From: JADGGM01 sp035277485
GTDB taxonomy: Bacteria > Gemmatimonadota > Gemmatimonadetes > Gemmatimonadales > Gemmatimonadaceae
Assembly: GCA_035277485.1 (NCBI GenBank)
Contig: DATEKK010000134.1
Coordinates: 1-64,000 of the forward strand
Reading direction: 5' to 3'
Length of the DNA stretch: 64,000 nucleotides
The position numbers and the translations under genes are program-made. The notes under the pieces were generated by a model. That model saw only the letters and a list, made by a program, of their open reading frames with translations. It was not told where the DNA came from and searched no databases. Positions 8,286-15,962 of this stretch are shown one piece after another (position 1 is the first letter of the stretch; the number at the start of each line of letters is the position of its first letter).

Positions 8286-8701
8286 CGGCAGGCCGGAATG
8301 GCGAAGAGCGAGATCAACCCGAATACAATGAGTGCGCTGAACAGCACGCCGAAGGGGATGCCCATGAACGCCATGTAGTGGAACACGGCGCTGCGTTCCG
8401 GATCACCCCGCGGCACGTCGTCGGCGCGACTCTTCGTCTGGCCCCACACGCGGGTTGCGGTGCCGAGCGCCACGAGCGCGACGATCAGCGTGATCACCGT
8501 GATGATCAAGGACCCGGTCCAGGCGCCGCCCGTCTTTGTGGTATCGATCAAGTGGTCCATCGGGTAGCACGCGTGCGCGGTGATCGCGTACGCGCAGAGC
8601 TCGTACACGCTCCACGCCGCCGGCGCGCCGAGGAGGGCGAACCATGCGGCGCCGTAACCTTCAGCGTGCGGATGCCGGTGCGCAGCGGGTGCGACGGTCA
8701 T
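8282..8701 (-). CDS. Small oxidase-associated membrane protein, unknown
   Basis: 139 aa with about three or four hydrophobic helices (YGAAWFALLGAPAAWSVYEL, SLIITVITLIVALVALG, MAFMGIPFGVLFSALIVFGL). A His-rich N-terminus (HRHPHAEG) could bind metal. No family is recognised with confidence. It lies between coxC and ctaG and is coupled to ctaG by a 4-nt overlap, so a role in oxidase assembly or as a small subunit is likely by context. Confidence 0.6.
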   Translation of the reverse strand: MTVAPAAHRHPHAEGYGAAWFALLGAPAAWSVYELCAYAITAHACYPMDHLIDTTKTGGAWTGSLIITVITLIVALVALGTATRVWGQTKSRADDVPRGDPERSAVFHYMAFMGIPFGVLFSALIVFGLISLFAIPACR

Positions 8702-8722
8702 GGCTCGAGCCCTCCCACATGC

Positions 8723-9319
8723 CTAACCAAGGCGCGGCGAGATGTAGAGCGATGCGAACACGAACAACCACACGATGTCCACGAAGTGCCAGTACATGCC
8801 GGCGTTGGTCACGGCGAGGTGCGATTCGCGCGTGAACGTGTCGCGCGCCGCCCAGATCTGCACCAGGATGTTCATCAGCAGCCCGACAATGACGTGCGCG
8901 CCGTGGAAGCCGGTGATCGTGTAAAAGAGCGAGCCGAACGCGCTGTCGCGCGCGCCGAACGGCTGCTTGCTCCACTCGATCCCCTGAATGATGATGAACG
9001 CCAAGCCGAGGATGAACGCGAGGGCCAGGCCGGCGCGGAGTCGCGCGCGATTGCCTACGCGAATCCCCCGTTCGCCCCATGCGTAGGCGACGCTCGACAG
9101 GATGAGAATGATCGTGTCGGGCAGCGAGAGCTTGAGGGACAACGGGCCGGTGGGCGGCCAGGGCGATCGGGACTGCGACCCCAGATAGAAAAAGCTGAAC
9201 AGCAGGAACGCGAACAACGCCGCTTCCGTGGCGATCGTCCATACCATCGCCCACCACCCCGGCGCTCGGCCCTCGTGGATGCCTAACGGGATGGTGCGGT
9301 CGTACGCGGTGGTCGTCAT
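8723..9319 (-). CDS. coxC: Cytochrome c oxidase subunit III
   Basis: 198 aa with five hydrophobic helices. Family signatures are GFHGAHVIVGL and YWHFVDIVWLFVF near the C-terminus, matching the short five-helix form of subunit III found in caa3 oxidases. The start is MTTTAYDRTIP at 9319, which overlaps the coxA stop as ATGA; a longer frame upstream lies inside coxA and is discarded. Subunit III stabilises the catalytic core and the oxygen pathway. Operon order coxB-coxA-coxC is the classical one. Confidence 0.9.
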   Translation of the reverse strand: MTTTAYDRTIPLGIHEGRAPGWWAMVWTIATEAALFAFLLFSFFYLGSQSRSPWPPTGPLSLKLSLPDTIILILSSVAYAWGERGIRVGNRARLRAGLALAFILGLAFIIIQGIEWSKQPFGARDSAFGSLFYTITGFHGAHVIVGLLMNILVQIWAARDTFTRESHLAVTNAGMYWHFVDIVWLFVFASLYISPRLG

Positions 9320-11247
9320 GCGCGTTCTCCGGTCGCGAGATGACGGGGCCATAGCCAGCCGACGAGGCACGCCAGCATGCCGACGCCGCCCAGGATGGCG
9401 AGCCACCACGCCGAGAAGACGAGGCCGTACGCCGTCGCGAGCATCGCGACGGCGAGCAGGAACGGGAACAGCGAGTCCTCGGGCATGTGCAGCACGTGCA
9501 GCGGCTCCGCCTCGAGCGGCGACGTGCCGAAGGTTTCGCGCCCCTCCGCGAGCACCGCGCCTTCCGTGATGTGGCTGTGCCCTTCACCGGGTATCATGCC
9601 GGGCGTCTGGTCGCCTAACTGGTCCTCCCAGAGCGGGAGCCGGCTCCGGATGATCGGAATGACGGCGAAGTTGTAGGGCGGCGGCGGCGACTCCATGGAC
9701 CATTCGAGTGTCCCGGCATCCCATGGATTGGAGCCGGCAAACGCGCCCCGCCTCAAGCTCACGAAGAAATTGATCACGAACAGCAGCACGCCGACGGCGA
9801 ACACAAACGCGCCGATCGACGTGACCAGATTGAGCGTGCCCCAGCCGGAGCTCGCCGGATAGGTGTACACGCGGCGCGGCATCCCGAGGAGACCGGCGAT
9901 ATGCATCGGGAAGAACGCGAGGTTGAACCCGATGAACATGACCCAGAAATTCCACTTGCCTAACGTCTCGTTCATCATCCGGCCGGTCATCTTCGGAATC
10001 CAGTAATAGAACGCCCCGATCACCGGGAAGACGTTGATGCCGATGAGCACGTAGTGGAGGTGCGCGACGACGAAATACGTATCCGTCACCTGCCAATCGA
10101 ACGGCACGGCGGCGGTCACGACGCCCGAGACGCCGCCGATCACGAACAACACGACGAATCCGGCGCAGAAGAGCATGGGCGTGCGCCACACCGGTCTGCC
10201 TAACCACATGGTACCGATCCACGCGAACACCGCGATCGCGCTCGGGATCGTGATGAGGAAACTGGCGCCGCTGAAAAACGACATCGACACGGCGGGCAGC
10301 CCCGTCGCGAACATGTGATGCACCCACACGCCGAAGCCGATGAGTCCGGTGGCAATCGTGGACAACGCGACGTACGGATATCCTACCAGCGGACGGCGGC
10401 TGAACGTCGGAATCATCTCCGACACCATGCCCATGGCCGGCAGCACGATGATGTAGACCCACGGATGGCCGAGGATCCAGAAGAGGTGCTGCCAGAGCAG
10501 CGCACTCCCGCCCTGGGCCGCGTCGAAGAAGTGCATGCCGAAGCGGCGCTCGAAGAACAGGAACACGCTGCCCGCGGTGAGCGCCGGCAGCGAGAAGAGA
10601 ATCGAGAACGACACGGTCATCGTGCCGTACACGAAAATCGGCAGGCGATTGAGCGACATGCCCGGCGCCCGCATCTTCATCACCGTGCCGATGAAGTTGA
10701 TGGCGCCGACCGTCGTCGAAATGGTGAGGAAGATCAACCCGAGGGCATAGAAATCCATGTTGAGCCCGGGGTTGAACGGCCGCAGCGACATCGGCGCGTA
10801 TCCGAACCAGCCGTCGTTAGGCGCCTGGCCGATGGCCAGCGCCGTATAGATGAAGATGCCCGAGGCCAGGAACGTCCAGTAACTCAGCGCGTTGACGCGC
10901 GGATACGCCATGTCGCGCGAGCCGAGCATCAGCGGCCAGATGTAGTTGCTGAAGCCCGACAGAATGGGCGACGCGTACCAGAAGATCATCGTGATGCCGT
11001 GCATCGAGAACAGCTGGTTGTACGCGTCGGGCGACAGCAGATGCGAGTCCGCATGGATGAGCTGCACGCGCATGATCAGCGCTTCGATGCCGCCCAAGAC
11101 CAGGAAGATCAGCGCGGTCACGAGATAGCGTTTGCCGATCGTCTTGTGGTCGACGGTACCGAGCATGCCGTAGAGGCCAGGGCGCGCTTCCCACGTCTCG
11201 TGGAGCCGCTCGACCGGTGCGGCCGCAATGGGTGCGAGAGTGGCCAC
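9316..11247 (-). CDS. coxA: Cytochrome c oxidase subunit I, with fused subunit IV-like tail
   Basis: 643 aa haem-copper oxidase catalytic subunit of the caa3 complex, reducing O2 to water in the inner membrane. Ligands visible: low-spin haem His in FSMHGITM, CuB His with cross-linked Tyr in GHPWVYI, the CuB His pair in HHMFATG, and the haem a3 and haem a His in AHLHYVL. After the twelve core helices a roughly 110-residue tail carries two more helices (FPFLLAVAMLATAYGLVF, WWLAILGGVGMLACLVGWLW), like the subunit I-IV fusions of caa3 enzymes. Odd point: the D-channel Glu of type A1 enzymes (GHPEVYI) is Trp here, and the type A2 YSHP signature is also absent. Confidence 0.93.
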   Translation of the reverse strand: MATLAPIAAAPVERLHETWEARPGLYGMLGTVDHKTIGKRYLVTALIFLVLGGIEALIMRVQLIHADSHLLSPDAYNQLFSMHGITMIFWYASPILSGFSNYIWPLMLGSRDMAYPRVNALSYWTFLASGIFIYTALAIGQAPNDGWFGYAPMSLRPFNPGLNMDFYALGLIFLTISTTVGAINFIGTVMKMRAPGMSLNRLPIFVYGTMTVSFSILFSLPALTAGSVFLFFERRFGMHFFDAAQGGSALLWQHLFWILGHPWVYIIVLPAMGMVSEMIPTFSRRPLVGYPYVALSTIATGLIGFGVWVHHMFATGLPAVSMSFFSGASFLITIPSAIAVFAWIGTMWLGRPVWRTPMLFCAGFVVLFVIGGVSGVVTAAVPFDWQVTDTYFVVAHLHYVLIGINVFPVIGAFYYWIPKMTGRMMNETLGKWNFWVMFIGFNLAFFPMHIAGLLGMPRRVYTYPASSGWGTLNLVTSIGAFVFAVGVLLFVINFFVSLRRGAFAGSNPWDAGTLEWSMESPPPPYNFAVIPIIRSRLPLWEDQLGDQTPGMIPGEGHSHITEGAVLAEGRETFGTSPLEAEPLHVLHMPEDSLFPFLLAVAMLATAYGLVFSAWWLAILGGVGMLACLVGWLWPRHLATGERA

Positions 11248-11257
11248 GGCGATTCCT

Positions 11258-12274
11258 CTATTTGAGAGTCTCGAGATACGCGGCGAGCGATTGCAGCTCG
11301 CGCGACGGGACCGGAATCGATGGCATGTCGCTGCCCGGCTTGATGGTCTGCGCCGCGACGATCCATCCCATCAAATTGCCTTTTGTGTTAGGCAGAGTGC
11401 CGGCCGCGATCGTCGTGCGCGACGCGATGTGCGTCAGATCGGGTCCCACCGCGCCGCCCGCGCCGGTGCCGCGGATGCTGTGACAATTCGCGCAGCCCGA
11501 TGTCATGAACGCGCGCTGTCCCTCGACCATGTTCGGGTCGGTGACCGGCGCCGCCGGCGTTCCCTGGTCCAAGAGCCATTGCTGGAACTTGCCCGGCGGA
11601 TCGGCGATGACGCGGAGCTGCATGTGCGCGTGCTGCGCCCCGCAGTATTCACCGCACGTGCCGCCGAATACGCCGGCGTGCCGCGCTTCGATCCACGTAG
11701 TATTCGTCTGTCCCGGAATCAGATCGCGTTTTCCGGCCAGCTCGGGGACCCAGAAGCTGTGGATCACGTCGTTGGTCGTGAGCTCGAGCCTAACGGGCTC
11801 GCCGACCGGCACGTGGATCTCGTTGGCCGTGACGACCTCCTGCGAGGGACCGGCCCCCTGGTAGCGCACTTCCCACCACCACTGATGGCCGATCACCTGG
11901 ATCGTTGCCGCCGGCGCGCGCGCGGGTGCGGCGACGGCGTCGAGGGTGCCGATCGTGAACAGAAACGCCGCGAGGAGCACGATGGCCGGTATGACGACGC
12001 CGCCCCACGTGATCCAGGGCATGCCGGGACTGCCGGCCGATACCGCGTCATCGCGGGTTCGGCGCCCGCGCGATCGCGCCCACGCCGCGAGAACCAGAAT
12101 GCTGATGATGAGGATGACGGCGCAGGAGACGATCACGAGGAACCACCCGAGCGACGTTTCGCTGCTGCCGGTCACGCCGTCACGCGCCAGCGTGTTGAGC
12201 GGCCCGCAGCCCGCGAGGCCGCACGTGCCTAACGCCAGGCAACGGGACGCCCGAGCGCGCGAGGCGGATCTCAT
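11258..12274 (-). CDS. coxB: Cytochrome c oxidase subunit II with fused cytochrome c (caa3 type)
   Basis: 338 aa. A signal or lipobox region (LGTCGLAGC) and one clear membrane helix (WFLVIVSCAVILIISILVLA) plus a second (GVVIPAIVLLAAFLF) precede the periplasmic CuA cupredoxin domain. CuA ligands are visible in NDVIHSFWVPE and CGEYCGAQHAHM. The C-terminus carries a cytochrome c domain with CANCH. Electrons would enter at this haem, pass to CuA and then to subunit I. I start it at ATG 12274 (MRSASRARAS); the frame upstream is Pro/Arg-rich and overlaps the cytochrome gene. It ends 10 nt before coxA. Confidence 0.92.
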   Translation of the reverse strand: MRSASRARASRCLALGTCGLAGCGPLNTLARDGVTGSSETSLGWFLVIVSCAVILIISILVLAAWARSRGRRTRDDAVSAGSPGMPWITWGGVVIPAIVLLAAFLFTIGTLDAVAAPARAPAATIQVIGHQWWWEVRYQGAGPSQEVVTANEIHVPVGEPVRLELTTNDVIHSFWVPELAGKRDLIPGQTNTTWIEARHAGVFGGTCGEYCGAQHAHMQLRVIADPPGKFQQWLLDQGTPAAPVTDPNMVEGQRAFMTSGCANCHSIRGTGAGGAVGPDLTHIASRTTIAAGTLPNTKGNLMGWIVAAQTIKPGSDMPSIPVPSRELQSLAAYLETLK

Positions 12275-12281
12275 GGCGCCC

Positions 12282-12806
12282 TCACTTGGGGCCGGGCGGG
12301 TTGGCGGGCGGCGGCGGCGCATCCGGCTCTTGCGGCGTGCCTAACGTCCGGATGTACGTGATGATCTGCCACATCTGATCCTGCGGAATGCGCCCGCCCC
12401 ACGCCGGCATACCCGCGGACCGGCCCTCGGTGATGGTGCCCAGCAGTTGGGCATCGCTGCTGCCGTAGATCCAGATGCTGTCGCGGAGACTCGGCCCCAT
12501 GCCGCCGCCGGCGCGACCGCCGTGACACCCCGAGCAGTTGTACTGCACGAACAACTGCCGTCCTGCGGTCGCGGCCGCCTCGTTGCCCGCATACGGATTG
12601 TGCACGTCGCCGAAGAAGACGGTGGGATGAATGCCGGGCTTGACACCGATCGATGCCGTCGGCGTGATCGGCGGGCCGATCGCTCCCGCCGATGCCGCCG
12701 TGACCGTTCCGTGAGCGCCCGTGGAGCCACGCTCCTGGCACGCGACCGCGAAGATCAGTGCTCCGGCAAGAGCCATCGACGTGCGCACGTTCGCCGCGAT
12801 CCTCAT
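12282..12806 (-). CDS. Lipid-anchored c-type cytochrome, XoxG/cytochrome cL position
   Basis: 174 aa mono-haem cytochrome c. The signal peptide ends in FAVACQ, a lipobox, so it is probably membrane-tethered. After a Thr/Ala-rich linker comes the haem site CSGCHGG and, as the likely axial Met, AGMPAWGGRI; the tail is rich in Pro. Its place directly between xoxJ and coxB, with an ATGA overlap to xoxJ, makes it the likely electron carrier from methanol dehydrogenase to the oxidase. By sequence it looks like a general class I cytochrome and not a close copy of known XoxG proteins, so the name is by context only. Confidence 0.85.
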   Translation of the reverse strand: MRIAANVRTSMALAGALIFAVACQERGSTGAHGTVTAASAGAIGPPITPTASIGVKPGIHPTVFFGDVHNPYAGNEAAATAGRQLFVQYNCSGCHGGRAGGGMGPSLRDSIWIYGSSDAQLLGTITEGRSAGMPAWGGRIPQDQMWQIITYIRTLGTPQEPDAPPPPANPPGPK

Positions 12807-13690
12807 GGCGTTGTTCCTCCCGCTCCTGACGCAGTGTGCGGCGCGCCGGCGCTCGCCTGCGCTCCGCCGTCGCCGGTGCCTAACGGAACGTCGTAGTCGC
12901 GCAGAATCCGCCGGATCGCGGCGCCGCGCCGGTCGAGCTCCCGTTGCAGGGCGCCGAGCAGTGTCGTGTCGCCCTTCCTCACGCCCATCGCGATCGCGTA
13001 CGAGAACGGAATGCCGTGACCCGCCATCGCGTTGGACACCGGGGTCACGTCGAGCGGCACGCGCGACCGCGCCGCGTAATATCCGGCGAGCGGCCCCCAC
13101 GCGATCGCGACATCCACTTTGCCCTGTGCGACGGCGCTTACGAGCGTGGACGGCGGACTCGCCTGCGCATAGTTGCCGTAGATGCTGTAGCCCACCACGT
13201 TCCGCACGATGCCGCGCCCCGCGAGCGCGACGCCCGGCGGCAGACTGTTGTAATCGTCGCCGATGACGTGAATGCCGATGCGCACGTGGTGCAGCCGCGG
13301 ATCATCCATTGACGCGACGTGCAGCCCGCTCGATCGTCGCGTGACGAACACGTACGTCGAGCTGTAGTAGGGCTTCGTGGTCGCCAGTTGGTCGTCGCCC
13401 GCGATGATGCCGATCACGACATCGCAGCGGTCGGCGCTCAGCGTATTGCGCACGAAGCCGCGCCGTTGGGCCCACCAGGTATAGTGGACGGGCTCATGGA
13501 GGTCATGCGCCACGAGCCTCGCGATGCGGTTCTCGAAGCCGTGGCCGGCGCTGTCGCTGAACGGCATGTTGTTCGGATCGGCGCACACGCGCAGCACGCG
13601 TGCCGGGGCCGGCGTGCCGTCAGGCGCACCCAAGGCCGCGAGGGCCGCGAGGCCGGCGATCGCGCCGAGGCGCATCGCAATCCCGATCAT
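12803..13690 (-). CDS. xoxJ: Periplasmic XoxJ/MoxJ-like protein (quinoprotein dehydrogenase-associated)
   Basis: 295 aa, solute-binding-protein type 3 fold. A signal peptide (MRLGAIAGLAALAALG) is followed by LRVCADPNNMPFSDSAGHGF, the typical opening of the quinoprotein-dehydrogenase-associated family; the later GKVDVAIAWGPLAGYYA strand is also typical. In methylotrophs XoxJ/MxaJ is needed for activation of the PQQ methanol dehydrogenase. It overlaps xoxF by ATGA on one side and the cytochrome on the other. The C-terminal about 20 residues are Gly/Ala-rich and probably disordered. Confidence 0.87.
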   Translation of the reverse strand: MIGIAMRLGAIAGLAALAALGAPDGTPAPARVLRVCADPNNMPFSDSAGHGFENRIARLVAHDLHEPVHYTWWAQRRGFVRNTLSADRCDVVIGIIAGDDQLATTKPYYSSTYVFVTRRSSGLHVASMDDPRLHHVRIGIHVIGDDYNSLPPGVALAGRGIVRNVVGYSIYGNYAQASPPSTLVSAVAQGKVDVAIAWGPLAGYYAARSRVPLDVTPVSNAMAGHGIPFSYAIAMGVRKGDTTLLGALQRELDRRGAAIRRILRDYDVPLGTGDGGAQASAGAPHTASGAGGTTP

Positions 13691-15531
13691 GGCAGCGCGA
13701 ACACGTAAAGCATCCCGCCCGGCGCCGTGTACTTGGGCAGGTCGGGCATGGCGCCCGTCGCGCCTAACGCAGCGGTCGGATCGCTCGCCGACAAGCCGAG
13801 GGCGATGGCGCCCAGCCAGCCGCCGATGCCGGAGTACACCGCGACATACTGCTTCCCGTCGGGACCCTGATACGTCATCGGATTGCCGACGATCCCCGAT
13901 CCCACCTTGAACTTCCAGAGCTCCTGTCCCGTGCGCGCGTTCACGGCCTTGAACCATCCATCCATGGTGCCGTAAAACAGCACGTCGCTGCCGGTCACCA
14001 CCGGACCGCTCCACACCGGGAAGCGCTCGGTGATGGCCCACACTTTCTTGCCCGTCGCCGCGTTCCACGCGATGAGCTGCCCGCGGCCGTTCCATCCGCC
14101 GGGCCCTGCGTACATGCGAACGTCAGCGCCTAAATACGGCGTGCCCGCGATGTAGCTCGCCTTGAGCCCTTTGTAGTCCATGCACAGATCGGTACTCGGC
14201 GTGTAGAACAGACTGGTGCGCGGAGAGAACGCCGCCGGCTGTTGGTCGCGTGCACCAGTCGATGACGGGCAGATGTCGGTCGTGTTCACGCCTTGATGCG
14301 TTTCCTTGGACGGCACGCGGACGGGTTTCCCGGTTTGCGGATCGACGCCGGTCGACCAGTTGAGCGACTGGTACGGTTGGGCGACGAGCACCTGTCCAGT
14401 GGCGCGATCGATCGTGTAGGCGAACCCATTGCGATCGAAGTGCACCAGCACCTTGCGCATCTGCCCGTTCATGTTGAGATCGACGGGGATGTTTTCGTTC
14501 ACGCCGTCGTAGTCCCACGAATCGTGCGGTGTGAACTGGTACGCCCAGTGCGCGTTGCCGGTCTTGGGATCGCGCGCGAACACGCCGGCGCTCCACAGGT
14601 TGTCGCCGGGGCGCATGTCCGGATTCCACACGCCAGGGTTCGCCGTACCATAGTAGAGCAGGTTCAACTCCGGGTCGTACGTGATCCATCCCCACACCGT
14701 GCCGCCGCCTAACTTCCATTGATCGGGCGGCCACGTGGACACCCCGAGGTTCTTGCCTTTGTATTGCGGATAGTACGGCTTGAAATCGGGACCGATTTTC
14801 ACCACGCTGTCGGGACCGGTGGAATACGCGCGCCACAGCAGTTTGCCGGTGCCTAAATCCAGTCCGGCCGCCCAACCCTTCACGCCTAACTCAGCGCCGC
14901 TGTTGCCCACGAGCACGATGTTGCCCGCGATGAGCGGGGCCATCGTCATCGTCGAGCCTTCCTCGATTGAATCGAGCTGTATGTCCCAGGCCACCTTGCC
15001 CGTCTTCGCATCGAGCGCGACGGTGTGGTTGTCCAACCGGTTGAATACGATTTTGCCGTCGGCGTACGACGCGCCGCGATTGACGACATCGCAGCAGGCT
15101 TCGCCCTGCGATGCCGGCGCCGTCGTCGGCAGGTAGTCCCACTTCACCGGCCCGCCTGTTCTCGTGAGGTCGAGCGCGAACACGTGGTTCGGGTACGGCG
15201 ACACCACATACATCGTGCTGTCGACGACGAGCGGTTGGCCCTCGAAGCCGCGCGCGGTTCCCGTGGAGAACGTCCACGCGACTTTGAGATTCTTGACGTT
15301 GTCGGCGGTGATTTGCGCGAGGGGGCTATAGCGCCAGCCTTGCGCATTGCGCCCGGGGAGCGGCCACGTCCCGGGAGGAGGAGCATCTGGTGCTTCGGCG
15401 CCGGAGCTGGCGGGCGGCGCACTGCCTGTCGCCGCCATTGCCATTGGTGCTTGCTCGCCGCGACACGCGGCGAACGACGCCACGATCGTCACGATCGCGA
15501 TCCACGAGCTAGCCCGACGACTGCCCTGCAT
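13687..15531 (-). CDS. xoxF: PQQ-dependent methanol dehydrogenase, lanthanide-type (XoxF)
   Basis: 614 aa eight-bladed quinoprotein that oxidises methanol in the periplasm. Diagnostic residues are visible: adjacent Cys pair in GEACCDVVN (disulphide over PQQ), metal-ligand Glu in SGAELGVKGW, metal-ligand Asn in GTANPGVWNP, catalytic Asp plus the second Asp two residues later in SWDYDGVNE. That second Asp marks lanthanide-dependent XoxF, where calcium MxaF has Ala. No small subunit gene (mxaI) is present, as expected. The start is MQGSRRAS at 15531. Unusual: the signal peptide ends in SFAACRGE, a lipobox, followed by an Ala/Pro/Ser-rich linker of about 40 residues, suggesting a membrane-tethered enzyme. 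First gene of the operon. Confidence 0.92.
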   Translation of the reverse strand: MQGSRRASSWIAIVTIVASFAACRGEQAPMAMAATGSAPPASSGAEAPDAPPPGTWPLPGRNAQGWRYSPLAQITADNVKNLKVAWTFSTGTARGFEGQPLVVDSTMYVVSPYPNHVFALDLTRTGGPVKWDYLPTTAPASQGEACCDVVNRGASYADGKIVFNRLDNHTVALDAKTGKVAWDIQLDSIEEGSTMTMAPLIAGNIVLVGNSGAELGVKGWAAGLDLGTGKLLWRAYSTGPDSVVKIGPDFKPYYPQYKGKNLGVSTWPPDQWKLGGGTVWGWITYDPELNLLYYGTANPGVWNPDMRPGDNLWSAGVFARDPKTGNAHWAYQFTPHDSWDYDGVNENIPVDLNMNGQMRKVLVHFDRNGFAYTIDRATGQVLVAQPYQSLNWSTGVDPQTGKPVRVPSKETHQGVNTTDICPSSTGARDQQPAAFSPRTSLFYTPSTDLCMDYKGLKASYIAGTPYLGADVRMYAGPGGWNGRGQLIAWNAATGKKVWAITERFPVWSGPVVTGSDVLFYGTMDGWFKAVNARTGQELWKFKVGSGIVGNPMTYQGPDGKQYVAVYSGIGGWLGAIALGLSASDPTAALGATGAMPDLPKYTAPGGMLYVFALP

Positions 15532-15799
15532 CCGATCCTCCGCGTGTGCGCGAGCGTGCTGCGCGTCCAAACTCGCCGGCGTCGCTCACGCGATGTCGGT
15601 GCGACGGATTGAGTGCGGGCCCGTTTTGCATAACGTGTTCCGCATGTCCGTCAGAACCATCTAATCGTTCACGTCGTCCGGTCGCGCACGCTTGGGGTCC
15701 CATACGACGCGCCGCATCATGGTCGCGGGCACGACAGTTGCTTTTCGCAAGATCACTCGCCGGCGGTCCGGGCGAGGTATTCCTGCGACGGAGGACGCC

Positions 15800-15952
15800 A
15801 TGCTTTGGACGCTGATCGTGATTCTCGTGATCTTGTGGGCGCTCGGGTTCGGCGTGTTCCACGTCGCGGGCGGGCTCATTCATCTCCTGCTGGTGATTGC
15901 CATCATTCTCTTGATTGTGCGTCTGGCAACTGGCCGCCGGCCAGTGGCCTAA
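15800..15952 (+). CDS. lmo0937-family small membrane protein, 50 aa
   Basis: MLWTLIVILVILWALGFGVF starts a two-helix hydrophobic peptide ending LLIVRLATGRRPVA, the usual form of the lmo0937 family of tiny membrane proteins of unknown function, often stress-linked. GGAGG lies 6 nt before the ATG at 15800. A longer upstream frame exists but lacks this signal. It is divergent from xoxF with 268 nt between them. Its stop is the TAA inside a GCCTAACG word. Confidence 0.75.
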   Translation: MLWTLIVILVILWALGFGVFHVAGGLIHLLLVIAIILLIVRLATGRRPVA

Positions 15953-15962
15953 CGCAGCGGTC

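Noticed and set aside
13687..15531. Calcium-dependent MxaF methanol dehydrogenase
   Set aside because: The residue two after the catalytic Asp is Asp (WDYDGV), the lanthanide mark, and no mxaI gene is present.
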